Notes under the pieces: model-generated
The model's input: only the letters and a program-made list of their open reading frames with translations
Told to the model about the DNA's origin: nothing
Databases searched by the model: none
Program-made: the position numbers and the translations under genes
Part shown: positions 1 to 6,961 of the stretch, piece after piece
Layout of the letters: each line of letters begins with the position of its first letter
How positions within the stretch are numbered: the stretch's first letter is position 1
Source: Desulfurobacterium sp.
GTDB taxonomy: Bacteria; Aquificota; Aquificia; Desulfurobacteriales; Desulfurobacteriaceae
Assembly: GCA_003978805.1 (NCBI GenBank)
Contig: QNYI01000130.1
Location: 1 to 6,990 of the forward strand
Direction: 5' to 3'
DNA: 6,990 nucleotides

Positions 1-965
1 AACCGGTTGAAAGTTAAGAGGAGTTTATCAAGGTAAAGGAAAACAAACCTTTTAGGGTTTTCTTTGATGAAAGAGATGGCCTTTTTCTTCCAGAAATCGT
101 TTACCTCTCCATCGGAGAGTTTTCTACGGCTTTCCCTTTCTGCTACCTCCTTGGCATCAAAGTAGTGACCGAAAGCGTTAGGCCTTACTCCCGGAACTTT
201 CCGGTATATGCCTGTAGCCCTTTCGTTGTTTCCTATGTAAAGGTGAATTCCGGAAACGGGAGAAAGTGGGATAAGGCTTCCGCCAACGGCCAAGTTCCTG
301 AGACTAACGGGGGCGAGGATGAAGGAGAGTCCACACAGAAATGCCAGAAGTTTCCCAAGGCTTGGCCGACTTTTTAGGAAGGAGTAGGTAAATGACACGA
401 GGACGAGGGGTAGTGCCATTCCCTCCACCAAAATAGACGAACCGGCAAATACGCCGGAAGGGAAGGAGCTCCCCCGGAGCAGGAAATATAGGAAGGAGAG
501 GAAAAGGAGGATGAAGAACATCGTCTTTAACGGCAAGAGAGCATAGAAGGCAACGGGTTTATAGAAGGTAAAGAGGAGAGCTCCCAAAAAGGCCGTTAAT
601 GAATCCTTAAAGATGAGCCGTGATACGGAAAATAGTAGAAGGCTTGAAAGGACGTAACAGGCCAAACTGAACAGTGAGGCCAGAGAGACGGAATTTCCAA
701 AATAGGAAAAGAGGAGGAAAAGGTAAGCGTAGATGGGAGAGAAGAAGTAGTTTTTGAAATCGGGGAGAAGAACACCCTTTTCTCTACCGAGTTCTCCGAG
801 GAACCAGTAAAGGGCTGTATCGGAGCCGGGGATGGGAGCTCTAAACTCGGGAAGCTTAGAGAAGAAGTAGAGGTTAAGGGAGCCGTAGAGGAGAGAAATT
901 AGAAAGACGAAAAAGGGGAAAAGGGACTCTTCCCCTTTCCCCTTAAGTAGACTTCTTAGTGCCAC
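1..965 (-). CDS. Polytopic membrane glycosyltransferase, GT-C fold, family-39/PMT-like (3' end outside window)
   Basis: The open frame gives 321 residues from a GTG start at 965 and runs off the left edge. Several long hydrophobic segments (about residues 15-35, 79-119, 123-163, 170-197, 206-222) indicate an inner-membrane protein. Between the first two lies a loop with GSDTALYW (Asp49), where GT-C enzymes carry their catalytic acidic residue, then FFSPIYAYLF (74-83). Residues 219-247 (PVSLRN, then IPLSPVSG and LYIGNN), followed by ATGIYRKVPGVRP, match the pattern I know from bacterial family-39 / RgtA-D-like proteins. Such enzymes transfer sugars from polyprenyl-phosphate donors on the outer membrane face; the acceptor here is unknown. 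GTG is the only usable start: an in-frame TGA lies ten codons upstream and the next ATG/GTG/TTG is near codon 100, beyond Asp49. The 10-base overlap with the lipoprotein gene suggests translational coupling. The motif has Asp-Thr rather than the common Asp-Glu. Family call fairly secure, substrate not. Confidence 0.85.
   Translation of the reverse strand, partial: MALRSLLKGKGEESLFPFFVFLISLLYGSLNLYFFSKLPEFRAPIPGSDTALYWFLGELGREKGVLLPDFKNYFFSPIYAYLFLLFSYFGNSVSLASLFSLACYVLSSLLLFSVSRLIFKDSLTAFLGALLFTFYKPVAFYALLPLKTMFFILLFLSFLYFLLRGSSFPSGVFAGSSILVEGMALPLVLVSFTYSFLKSRPSLGKLLAFLCGLSFILAPVSLRNLAVGGSLIPLSPVSGIHLYIGNNERATGIYRKVPGVRPNAFGHYFDAKEVAERESRRKLSDGEVNDFWKKKAISFIKENPKRFVFLYLDKLLLTFNR
910..944 (-). 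terminator. Terminator-like hairpin inside the 5' end of the glycosyltransferase gene
   Basis: Read on the minus strand, AAGGGGAAAGGGGA (944-931) is followed by loop AGAG and then TCCCTTTTCCCCTT (926-913). This gives a 14-pair stem with a single G-U wobble. It continues into TTT and then CGTCTTTCT, so the stem base plus tail reads CCCC followed by five U. This is the form of an intrinsic terminator. It begins 11 bases after the lipoprotein stop codon but lies within glycosyltransferase codons 8-19. It could set the glycosyltransferase-to-lipoprotein transcript ratio by partial termination. Alternatively it is a by-product of the Lys/Gly/Glu-to-Phe/Pro codon string. Confidence 0.55.
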
Positions 966-3900
966 AGCTTGTAGGCTTTCCTCCTGCGTTTTTCACTCCT
1001 CTTTTCTTCTCCTGAATAGACAGTTACGTTTACACCTCTTTCTAAACCTTCGTTACTCTCGTCGTCGTTACCCCAGTTAAAGTTCTCTATATCCCACGCT
1101 TCTACTCTAACTGAACGTTCGGCCGTTGTGAGAATATCCTTTACGTAAGAGTTGTAAACGCTTTCAGGAACTACCGATTCAACCTCGGGCAGTGAAACTG
1201 AGGACTCCCCGCTGTAGGGCATGTCAAGCTCTAAGCGGAACTCTCCGTTATCCCCTTCGTAGTTCTCCTCAATGTCAACTTCATCAACGGAGCTTAAATC
1301 TTCACCGCTTAAAGTGACTTTCCTTCCCTCTAAGTCAACGTCCAAGTTAACGTTAAGGATGTTGCTCCTTAGCTGTGAAACGTCTAAGGTTGAGGGTAGC
1401 GTGCTACCGAGCTTAAAGTTGTCAATATACCACTCTACTCCTCCTTTTTCCCTATCGTAGTGGAGGAAGTAGTTCATCCCTTCTCCCATGTCAACGACGT
1501 AATTGCTTTCATTTCCGCTGGAGAACCAGCCGGCGAAGAACGTGCCCCCTTTATAGTGAGCACTTAAAGAAAGTCCTTCGTAATCTGCGTTCTCGTCAAA
1601 GTTTACAGCGCTTACCTCTTTTTCTGGAACAAACTTTGAGTAGTCAACGGTAACTGTATCAGAAGTTCCGTCCTTAACCACATAGGCCTTATTGTTCTCG
1701 TAGTCCCTTAGAATCAGAACGTAGGTTCCATCTTCAAGAAGGGGAACGCTAACCTGACAGTCTGCAACTCCATCCTTTACTTCACAGCCATCATACGAGA
1801 CGTCTAAGAACATAACCTCTTCGGGGACGTTTGTAACCTTTACGTTTACAAGCTTTCTGCCGTAACCGAAGTCGTAGCCAAAGTCGTAACCGAACTCATA
1901 CCCGACAGCTTCAGCTACGTCGTCAATAACGTACTCTTTTACCTTAACGTCCTTGATGACTGTAGTAGAGACAGAAGGGTTGCCTTGCAGGATTTCCTTA
2001 AGCTGAATTTTCCCATCGCCGTTAGCGTCCCTGTGAGCTACAACGAAGTTGTAGACCTCATCGGCAGAAAGGAAACCGTCACCGTCCTTGTCGTAGCTTT
2101 CGGCCTCAGAGCTGATGTAGGAGACAACGGGGTTTAGGGGTATCTTTCCGAAGTAGTTCCACGTCTGAACTTGGCTGTAGGAGAGGGAACAGGAAGGATC
2201 GTTGGAGTAACAGCTATAGTATACCCTATTGATAAAGCGGTTGAAGAGCGTTTCCTCATCAAGAACAACGTCAGGGGAGATGGTTACTGCAAGGTTAACC
2301 GTGTCCTTATCCACTTCCCCAAAGTCTACCGTTCCGGACTCGTCCGTAACAAGCGTTCTCACAACTTTCAGGTTGTCGTCAAGGAGAGAGACGTAGACTC
2401 CCTCTACTCCTAAGTGGAGAACCAGCCGGTTCGTCTCTGCAGGGTTAACGACGGTTACGGTGGTTTCTGAGGAGACGGAGGAATTACCGTCGTTTACTTC
2501 CACTTTAACTTTGTAGATGCCGGCTTCTGTAAAGGCGTAGGTAAAGGTGTTGCTCCCTTCGGCCACCTTCTCTCCGTTTACGTACCAGACGTAGCTCAGA
2601 TTCTCCCCTTCTGGGTCTACAGCTTCTACCTCAAAGGTGTAAGAGTCACCGACGTTGAGCCTTAGGCTCGTTGGGAGGGGCTTAGTGAAGGTAGGCGGTC
2701 TGTCGGGAGTTCCAACAACTACGGGAATTGTTTGGTTGCTAAACTGAGAGCTCTCATCCTTGACCGAGAGCTCTACCTGATACTCTCCCGGCTGAACGTC
2801 CTCGGGAACGGATACTTTAAGCTCGCACTCAAAGTAGCCTAAGTAGTCTTCTAAAGGAGAACAGCTTCCGGAGAACTCAATGGCCTCGCCGTTAACGGAG
2901 AGGGAGGGCTGGATGCTCTCAGAGTCGGGGTCGTAAACGTAGGCTAAGAGCTCTACTTCCTCTCCCGGGAGGACTTGAGGTCTATCAAAGTCTACGTAAA
3001 CGATCTCAGGGGCTATACCTTGGCCAACTTCAACTTCTATCGTCTCGGTAACGGAGGAGGTTCCGTCAGAAACGGTAACGTTAAAGGTCTTAGAGCCGGC
3101 CTGAGAGAAGGTACAAGAAATAATGCTCCCTTCTACACTACACTCTTGGCTATCAACGGAGAAGGTTAAATCGTCACCGTCAGGGTCGTAGGCGTAGAGT
3201 ATCAAGCTGTAAGTTGTGTTTGGCTTCAACGTATAGGGGGAAACGTAGTTTCCGTTCTCGTCTCTAAAGATGTAGCCGTAAACTACAGGAGGAGCGTTTT
3301 CTGAGATAACGGATACCGTAGTAGCTCCTTCGGAGGAGACCTTCCCGTCGGTTACCCTGCCTGTTACGCTGTAACTTCCTTCAGAGTCAAACTTACACTT
3401 AACAACGGCAGTTAAGTAGCCGAAGAAACTGTCCTCGTAGAGGAGCTCTCCCTTAAAGTCTCCGCAGTTAACGCCCTCTAACTTTAGATCGTCGCCGTCT
3501 ACGTCGTAGGCGTAGACTTCAACGGTTACGTCCTTACCCTTCTTAACGGGAGAGGGATAAACGTAAAGGCTTACTACCGGTGGGTTGTTGCTCTCTTTCA
3601 GCGTAAAGGTAGTATCCTGAGAAACTTCTTCCTTATCCTCAGAGAGGCCGGAGCCGAAGGCTACGTAGGTCCTACCAGCTACAACCTTAAAAGTAGCGCT
3701 ACCGCTTTCATCGGTTACTTTACAGTCGTAGTAGTAGTAACCCTCGTCCCTTAGACAAACCTCTTTACCTACTAGTGGTTCTCCGCTCTCGCTGACGGCC
3801 TTAACTACGGCATTAACGTAGGAGACGTCCATCTTAACGTTAAAGGCACAGGTACACCCTTCTGCCTCCGTTTCCTCCAGCTTCCCTAAGTCCAGAGGTA

Positions 3901-5212
3901 TCGGACGGTAGTCTGAGCCGTAGTAGCTAATGGTTGCTCCCTTTTCTGAAAGGTACTGTTTTAAATCGCTACAGGAGAGGGAAGAGGTGTTTGCCGTTAC
4001 GGGAATTTCTATTTCTGCCTTACCGCTTTCATCTGTGAGGACGTCTAAGTAAATACCTTGGGAGTAGAGCTCAAACCACGTTCCGGCAACTGGCTCGTTT
4101 TGAGCGTCTTTTAAGAAAAAGCACAGCTTTCCGGTTTTTACTTGGGAGAAGTATACCGGGTAGTCTAAGTTTACGTAGTCTCCCCAGTTCGGTTCTGTGA
4201 TGCAGATATCAACGGTGTACGTTTTTGTCTCGTCAAGCTCGTCGCAGTTTACTGGATTTCCGGAACTATCCTTTACCTCTCCGGTTCCGAGGAAGTCCCA
4301 GCTTTGGCTGTTGTAGCTATAAGAGTAAATGGGGACTTGGCATCCGGGAGTACTCTCATCAAAATCCCCCTTCTCCTTAATTTTAGCGATAGCCTCAGCG
4401 GGAAGGGTCTGGGTGACTTCGTAAAGGCACTCACCGGCTCTACCGGAGGAGACCTTTAAGGGGTTACCGTCTTGGTCTTTAAGGTCAATCAGCGCAAAGG
4501 TTAGCGATTCAAGGCCGACCTCTCCGTTCCCCTTAGGGTCTTCCCCTTTAAACTCTCCCGGGAAGTACTTTATATCTTCCCTCTTTGCAGAGTTAAAGGT
4601 TTTCATCGTGGCCTTTATGGCCGTTACGCTCTCCGGAAGGTCTTTAGTATCTACCTCTACAGTCAGTTGAGAATCTTCAATTGAAACTGCCCTGACCCCA
4701 GAAGATACTTTAATCTCACCGCTCTTTGTGAGGGTTAAGAAGAGCTTCCCTCCGGCTCTACGCTCTCGGGTAATAGGAACGACCTTTGTAGAAGCCGGAA
4801 CGAGCTGTACGTCCAAGGTTACCGGGTTGTTCGGTGAAAGGTCTAAGACCTTGGAGTAGGGTGCGTAACCGTCAAGGGAGATGATGAGGTTGGCCTTAGC
4901 ACCTTTTTCCGGAACCTCAACGTTTAAAAGCTGGAATTTACCGTTGGTGGCTACGGTCTCGTAAACTTTGTCCGTCTTCTCGTCAAAAGTACCGTCGCCG
5001 TTAGAGTCTACAATAAGCTTAACGGTGGGGCTAAAGGTTTGGGAAGGAGCTCTCGTTGCAGTTTCCCCGTTAACTTTTCCTGCAACGCTGGTAGTTGCGC
5101 TTCTTTGAGTTTGAGGGAGAGGCTGGTTCTGGCTTCCACCTTCTCCGCCTCCTCCTCCGCAAGAGGCAAGGAAAAAGGCCAAGATGAGTGTCGCGGATAG
5201 TTTTGTTTTCAC
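956..5212 (-). CDS. Large multidomain surface lipoprotein with Ig/PKD-like and EF-hand modules, function unknown
   Basis: This 1418-residue protein starts at GTG 5212; an in-frame TAA eight codons upstream leaves no earlier start, and the ribosome site (GGGGG) is weak. It opens with a lipoprotein signal ending LASC (Cys18) and a Gly-rich linker. Residues 60-140 resemble a carboxypeptidase-regulatory-like domain with a calcium-type loop ([13 protein letters not shown], 69-81). Residues 150-350 are less clear; [19 protein letters not shown] (295-313) recalls a segment common in large bacterial surface proteins. Further regulatory-like modules lie at about 359-408, 466-538 and 929-978, each with TDESG. 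Four Ig/PKD-like domains fill 543-922, an EF-hand pair lies at 1041-1073, and a Gly-Tyr-Asp-Phe repeat at 1104-1118. Residues 1197-1400 are unrecognised, and the end is strongly basic (1404-1415). Apart from Cys18 there are 20 cysteines. No catalytic motif was recognised, so adhesion or a structural surface role is inferred. A glycosyltransferase gene is coupled downstream. Confidence 0.93.
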   Translation of the reverse strand: MKTKLSATLILAFFLASCGGGGGEGGSQNQPLPQTQRSATTSVAGKVNGETATRAPSQTFSPTVKLIVDSNGDGTFDEKTDKVYETVATNGKFQLLNVEVPEKGAKANLIISLDGYAPYSKVLDLSPNNPVTLDVQLVPASTKVVPITRERRAGGKLFLTLTKSGEIKVSSGVRAVSIEDSQLTVEVDTKDLPESVTAIKATMKTFNSAKREDIKYFPGEFKGEDPKGNGEVGLESLTFALIDLKDQDGNPLKVSSGRAGECLYEVTQTLPAEAIAKIKEKGDFDESTPGCQVPIYSYSYNSQSWDFLGTGEVKDSSGNPVNCDELDETKTYTVDICITEPNWGDYVNLDYPVYFSQVKTGKLCFFLKDAQNEPVAGTWFELYSQGIYLDVLTDESGKAEIEIPVTANTSSLSCSDLKQYLSEKGATISYYGSDYRPIPLDLGKLEETEAEGCTCAFNVKMDVSYVNAVVKAVSESGEPLVGKEVCLRDEGYYYYDCKVTDESGSATFKVVAGRTYVAFGSGLSEDKEEVSQDTTFTLKESNNPPVVSLYVYPSPVKKGKDVTVEVYAYDVDGDDLKLEGVNCGDFKGELLYEDSFFGYLTAVVKCKFDSEGSYSVTGRVTDGKVSSEGATTVSVISENAPPVVYGYIFRDENGNYVSPYTLKPNTTYSLILYAYDPDGDDLTFSVDSQECSVEGSIISCTFSQAGSKTFNVTVSDGTSSVTETIEVEVGQGIAPEIVYVDFDRPQVLPGEEVELLAYVYDPDSESIQPSLSVNGEAIEFSGSCSPLEDYLGYFECELKVSVPEDVQPGEYQVELSVKDESSQFSNQTIPVVVGTPDRPPTFTKPLPTSLRLNVGDSYTFEVEAVDPEGENLSYVWYVNGEKVAEGSNTFTYAFTEAGIYKVKVEVNDGNSSVSSETTVTVVNPAETNRLVLHLGVEGVYVSLLDDNLKVVRTLVTDESGTVDFGEVDKDTVNLAVTISPDVVLDEETLFNRFINRVYYSCYSNDPSCSLSYSQVQTWNYFGKIPLNPVVSYISSEAESYDKDGDGFLSADEVYNFVVAHRDANGDGKIQLKEILQGNPSVSTTVIKDVKVKEYVIDDVAEAVGYEFGYDFGYDFGYGRKLVNVKVTNVPEEVMFLDVSYDGCEVKDGVADCQVSVPLLEDGTYVLILRDYENNKAYVVKDGTSDTVTVDYSKFVPEKEVSAVNFDENADYEGLSLSAHYKGGTFFAGWFSSGNESNYVVDMGEGMNYFLHYDREKGGVEWYIDNFKLGSTLPSTLDVSQLRSNILNVNLDVDLEGRKVTLSGEDLSSVDEVDIEENYEGDNGEFRLELDMPYSGESSVSLPEVESVVPESVYNSYVKDILTTAERSVRVEAWDIENFNWGNDDESNEGLERGVNVTVYSGEEKRSEKRRRKAYKLWH
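980..985 (-). promoter_or_regulatory. Ribosome binding site AGGAGG for the glycosyltransferase, inside the lipoprotein gene
   Basis: AGGAGG on the minus strand lies 14 bases before the GTG at 965, longer than the usual 5-9. The two codons AGG AGG also encode Arg1410-Arg1411 of the lipoprotein. The long spacing fits re-initiation by ribosomes finishing the upstream gene better than free initiation. Confidence 0.5.
1859..1903 (-). repeat. 12-base tandem repeat encoding Gly-Tyr-(Asp/Glu)-Phe units
   Basis: The minus strand encodes [15 protein letters not shown] (residues 1104-1118): three four-residue units plus a partial one. The two central units differ by only two bases (GGT/GGC and TTC/TTT), both silent, while the first unit carries TAT and GAG. 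This fits a short slippage expansion that has begun to drift. The frame is kept because the unit is a multiple of three. Confidence 0.85.
1994..2092 (-). other. EF-hand calcium-binding loop pair in the lipoprotein
   Basis: Residues 1041-1052 ([12 protein letters not shown]) and 1062-1073 ([12 protein letters not shown]) are two 12-residue EF-hand loops. Each has Asp at 1, Asp or Asn at 3, Asp at 5, Gly at 6 and Glu at 12. The loops start 21 residues apart, closer than in a canonical EF-hand pair and nearer to dockerin-type spacing. Calcium binding is a family-based inference. Confidence 0.8.
2447..3586 (-). repeat. Four tandem Ig/PKD-like domains within the lipoprotein
   Basis: Residues about 543-636, 639-730, 733-834 and 838-922 repeat one pattern. 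Each begins with a Pro-containing linker (NPPVV, APPVV, APEIV, RPPTF). A mid strand ends in [30 protein letters not shown] or [10 protein letters not shown]. The closing strand reads like [23 protein letters not shown] or VKVEVNDG. This is the usual shape of PKD or cadherin-like beta-sandwich modules in bacterial surface proteins. Domains 1 to 3 each hold two cysteines (583/606, 691/700, 784/796); domain 4 has none. The copies have diverged in sequence, so this is an old duplication, not a DNA-level repeat. Confidence 0.8.
5159..5212 (-). other. Lipoprotein signal peptide and lipobox of the 1418-residue protein
   Basis: Residues 1-18 show a short basic start (Lys2, Lys4), a hydrophobic core (LILAFF) and the lipobox Leu15-Ala16-Ser17-Cys18. 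Signal peptidase II would cut before Cys18, which becomes lipid-modified. The next residue is Gly, not Asp, so by the E. coli rule it would not be held in the inner membrane; whether that rule applies here is unknown. The run of glycines after Cys18 looks like a flexible tether. Confidence 0.9.
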
Positions 5213-5252
5213 AACATCCCCCGTTAAACGCGGTTATTTGTGCTTCTTCCTA

Positions 5253-5258
5253 ATTCTA
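5253..5258 (-). promoter_or_regulatory. Candidate -10 element (TAGAAT) for the lipoprotein/glycosyltransferase genes
   Basis: TAGAAT on the minus strand differs from the sigma-70-type consensus at one position. It would start RNA near 5246, leaving a leader of about 35 bases before the GTG at 5212. No good -35 box is visible at 16-18 bases, so the call is weak. Confidence 0.35.
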
Positions 5259-5275
5259 CTACAAATGCTTTGTTC

Positions 5276-5281
5276 TATAAT
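5276..5281 (+). promoter_or_regulatory. Candidate -10 element (TATAAT) for the rpe-prs operon
   Basis: A perfect TATAAT would place the RNA start near 5288, about 28 bases before the rpe ATG. The position 16-18 bases upstream holds only TTCTAC or ATTCTA, a poor -35 match. The element lies outside both coding regions, in the only intergenic DNA able to serve rpe. Confidence 0.6.
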
Positions 5282-5303
5282 TGTGGAACCTCAGGAGAGA
5301 GAA

Positions 5304-5309
5304 AGGAGG
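5304..5309 (+). promoter_or_regulatory. Ribosome binding site AGGAGG that fixes the rpe start
   Basis: AGGAGG lies six bases before the ATG at 5316, an ideal spacing. This supports that start over an in-frame ATG at 5184, which would add 44 residues without family resemblance, overlap the lipoprotein signal peptide region and lie upstream of the likely promoter. Confidence 0.85.
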
Positions 5310-5315
5310 AAGGCT

Positions 5316-5996
5316 ATGCCGACTTTAGCTCCGTCAATCCTCTCCGCTGACTTTGCAAACCTTGAAAGGGACATAAAGGAGGCCGAGTCTGCCGGAGCAG
5401 ACTTACTCCACGTTGACGTTATGGACGGGAGGTTCGTTCCTAACATTACCGTCGGCATCCCCGTTGTTGAGTCAATAAGGAAGGTTACGGAGCTCCCCAT
5501 AGACGTCCACCTGATGATAGTTGAACCGGAAAAGTACATACCGGACTTTATAAAGGCCGGTGCTGACTGGGTTTCCTTCCACTACGAGGCGGCTACTCAC
5601 CACCACAGGATAGTCACGATGATTAAGGAGCTTGGAGCAAAGGCCGGAATAGTTTTAAATCCGTCAAGCCCCGTTCACCTGTTAGAGGAGATACTTCCCT
5701 ACCTTGACTTTGTCCTCGTTATGTCGGTAAACCCCGGCTTCGGAGGGCAGAAGTTCATAGAGAGCTCCGTAAGGAAGGTAGAAAAGCTCAAGAGGATGAT
5801 AGATGAAATGGAATTAAAGGTTACAATAGAAGTAGACGGCGGGATAAAGCACGATAACGTTGATAAAGTTCTAAAGGCCGGAGCTGAAGTTATCGTTGCC
5901 GGTTCCGCCGTTTTTAAGGGTAACATAAGAGAGAACGTCAGGAGGTTCAAGGAAAGGATGGAAACAATTTCACGGAGGAGTCATGAAGAAGCTTAA
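5316..5996 (+). CDS. rpe: Ribulose-phosphate 3-epimerase
   Basis: This cytoplasmic TIM-barrel enzyme interconverts D-ribulose-5-phosphate and D-xylulose-5-phosphate in the pentose phosphate pathway. Its 226 residues are the usual family length. It begins with the expected APSILSADF (5-13). The metal ligands are His32 and Asp34 (HVDVMDG), His65 (DVHLMI) and Asp174 (VDGGI), with Asp34 and Asp174 as the likely acid/base pair. Met36, Met67 and Met136 match the methionine cluster near the active site. NPGFGGQKF (139-147) forms the mobile loop, and GGI (175-177) with AGSAVF (195-200) binds phosphate. All key residues are present. The gene is first in an operon with prs, whose start overlaps its last codons by 14 bases. 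In an autotroph the pair would route pentose phosphates towards nucleotides. Confidence 0.97.
   Translation: MPTLAPSILSADFANLERDIKEAESAGADLLHVDVMDGRFVPNITVGIPVVESIRKVTELPIDVHLMIVEPEKYIPDFIKAGADWVSFHYEAATHHHRIVTMIKELGAKAGIVLNPSSPVHLLEEILPYLDFVLVMSVNPGFGGQKFIESSVRKVEKLKRMIDEMELKVTIEVDGGIKHDNVDKVLKAGAEVIVAGSAVFKGNIRENVRRFKERMETISRRSHEEA
5974..5980 (+). promoter_or_regulatory. Ribosome binding site GGAGGAG for prs, inside the end of rpe
   Basis: GGAGGAG ends two bases before the prs ATG at 5983; its GGAGG core is four bases away, a little short. It lies in rpe codons near the C-terminus, so prs translation is probably coupled to rpe. Confidence 0.7.
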
Positions 5997-6933
5997 GTTA
6001 ATGACAGGAACTTCTAACCCTGAGCTTGCAAGGGCTGTCGCGGAAAAGCTTGGACTTCCTTTAGCAGATGTAACTGTCGGTAGGTTCAGCGATGGAGAGA
6101 TTCAGGTAGTAATAAACGAGAGCGTAAGGGATTGTGACGTCTTTGTCATTCAGTCACTCTGTAGACCTGTGAATGACAGCATTATGGAGCTCCTCATCCT
6201 TACAGATGCCCTAAAAAGGGCCTCTGCCGGTAGGATAGCGGCCGTTATTCCTTACTACGCCTACGGGAGACAGGACAGGAGGGTAAATCCGAGAGACCCC
6301 ATAAGTGCCAAGCTCTTGGCAGACCTTCTAACGACGGCAGGGGTAAACCACGTGGTAGTAATAGACCTTCACGCAAGACAGATAGAGGGCTTCTTTAACA
6401 TTCCTGTTAACCGGTTAGAGGCCAGACCCGTAATCACGAACTACTTCCTCTCCCAAGGGATAGGCGGAGAGGATACTGTTGTTGTCTCCCCGGATATCGG
6501 AGGAGTTACAAGGGCGAGGAACTTCGCAAAGGTTTTAGGTTCCCCGATAGCGATAATAGATAAGAGGCGTCCCAAGCCGAACGTTTCAGAGGTTATGAAC
6601 ATCGTCGGAGACGTTGAAGGGAAGAGAGCTATCATCATAGACGACATCATAGACACGGCCGGAACTATCGTAAATGCTGCAAAGGCTATAAAAGAAAAGG
6701 GAGCGAAAGAGGTCTACGCCGCATGCACCCACCCGGTATTCTCCGGCCCCGCGGTGGAGAGGTTGTCTAAGGCCGTTGAGGATGGAGTCATTAAAGAGGT
6801 TGTGGTAACGGATACGATTCCTCTTGAAAGGGAATTCAAAGGCGTAAAGGTTTTAAGCGTTGCCGAAACAATAGCCGAGGCCATCAAGAGAATTCACTTT
6901 GGCGAGTCCATTACGAACATGTTCAAAAACTGA
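5983..6933 (+). CDS. prs: Ribose-phosphate pyrophosphokinase (PRPP synthetase), class I
   Basis: The enzyme transfers the pyrophosphate group of ATP to ribose-5-phosphate, giving PRPP for purine, pyrimidine, NAD, histidine and tryptophan synthesis. At 316 residues it is almost the length of the E. coli enzyme. Visible motifs in order are [17 protein letters not shown] (33-49), the ATP-binding loop RQDRR (96-100), [11 protein letters not shown] with metal-binding His130 (128-138), the catalytic flexible-loop start DKRR with Lys194 and Arg196 (193-196), and the PRPP-binding loop [10 protein letters not shown] (220-229). The start at 5983 gives the normal N-terminus ([12 protein letters not shown]); the ATG at 6001 would cut into it. 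The gene overlaps rpe by 14 bases and ends directly at a strong terminator, so it closes the operon. Class I enzymes are usually active as hexamers, activated by phosphate and inhibited by ADP; that is family knowledge. No residue looks abnormal. Confidence 0.98.
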   Translation: MKKLKLMTGTSNPELARAVAEKLGLPLADVTVGRFSDGEIQVVINESVRDCDVFVIQSLCRPVNDSIMELLILTDALKRASAGRIAAVIPYYAYGRQDRRVNPRDPISAKLLADLLTTAGVNHVVVIDLHARQIEGFFNIPVNRLEARPVITNYFLSQGIGGEDTVVVSPDIGGVTRARNFAKVLGSPIAIIDKRRPKPNVSEVMNIVGDVEGKRAIIIDDIIDTAGTIVNAAKAIKEKGAKEVYAACTHPVFSGPAVERLSKAVEDGVIKEVVVTDTIPLEREFKGVKVLSVAETIAEAIKRIHFGESITNMFKN

Positions 6934-6958
6934 AGGGGGAGTAACATCTCCCCCTTTT
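6933..6958 (+). terminator. Intrinsic terminator after prs
   Basis: AAGGGGGAG (6933-6941), loop TAACAT, then CTCCCCCTT (6948-6956) form a nine-pair stem followed by TT, so a run of four T follows the C tract. The stem overlaps the last base of the prs stop codon. It probably ends the rpe-prs transcript and may also stop transcription arriving from the right, since the opposite side carries AAAA and a T-rich stretch. Confidence 0.9.
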
Positions 6959-6961
6959 AAA

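Noticed and set aside
165..377. Plus-strand open frame of 70 codons
   Set aside because: It lies opposite the conserved C-terminal part of the glycosyltransferase, has no family resemblance and no convincing ribosome site. It is a shadow.
956..1010. Frameshift explaining the unusual basic tail of the lipoprotein
   Set aside because: The other two frames here do not give a better continuation, and the stop overlaps the next start in a normal coupled arrangement.
2171..2413. Plus-strand open frame of 80 codons inside the lipoprotein gene, with smaller ones at 1272-1460 and 2975-3169
   Set aside because: All are antisense to a continuous 1418-codon gene with clear domain structure; low-complexity translations and no initiation signals.
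1519..2430. A 15-base direct repeat (TGGAGAACCAGCCGG) near 1519 and 2415
   Set aside because: The copies are read in different frames (Gly-Trp-Phe-Ser versus Leu-Val-Leu-His) with unrelated flanks. It fits chance or codon bias better than duplication or an attachment site.
5184..5315. N-terminal extension of rpe from the ATG at 5184
   Set aside because: The epimerase family starts at the [12 protein letters not shown] region, a strong AGGAGG precedes ATG 5316, and the extension would cover the promoter and the lipoprotein signal peptide region.
5213..5315. Riboswitch or leader attenuator ahead of rpe
   Set aside because: The predicted leader is about 28 bases, and only a weak four-pair CCTC/GAGG match is visible, too little for a riboswitch.
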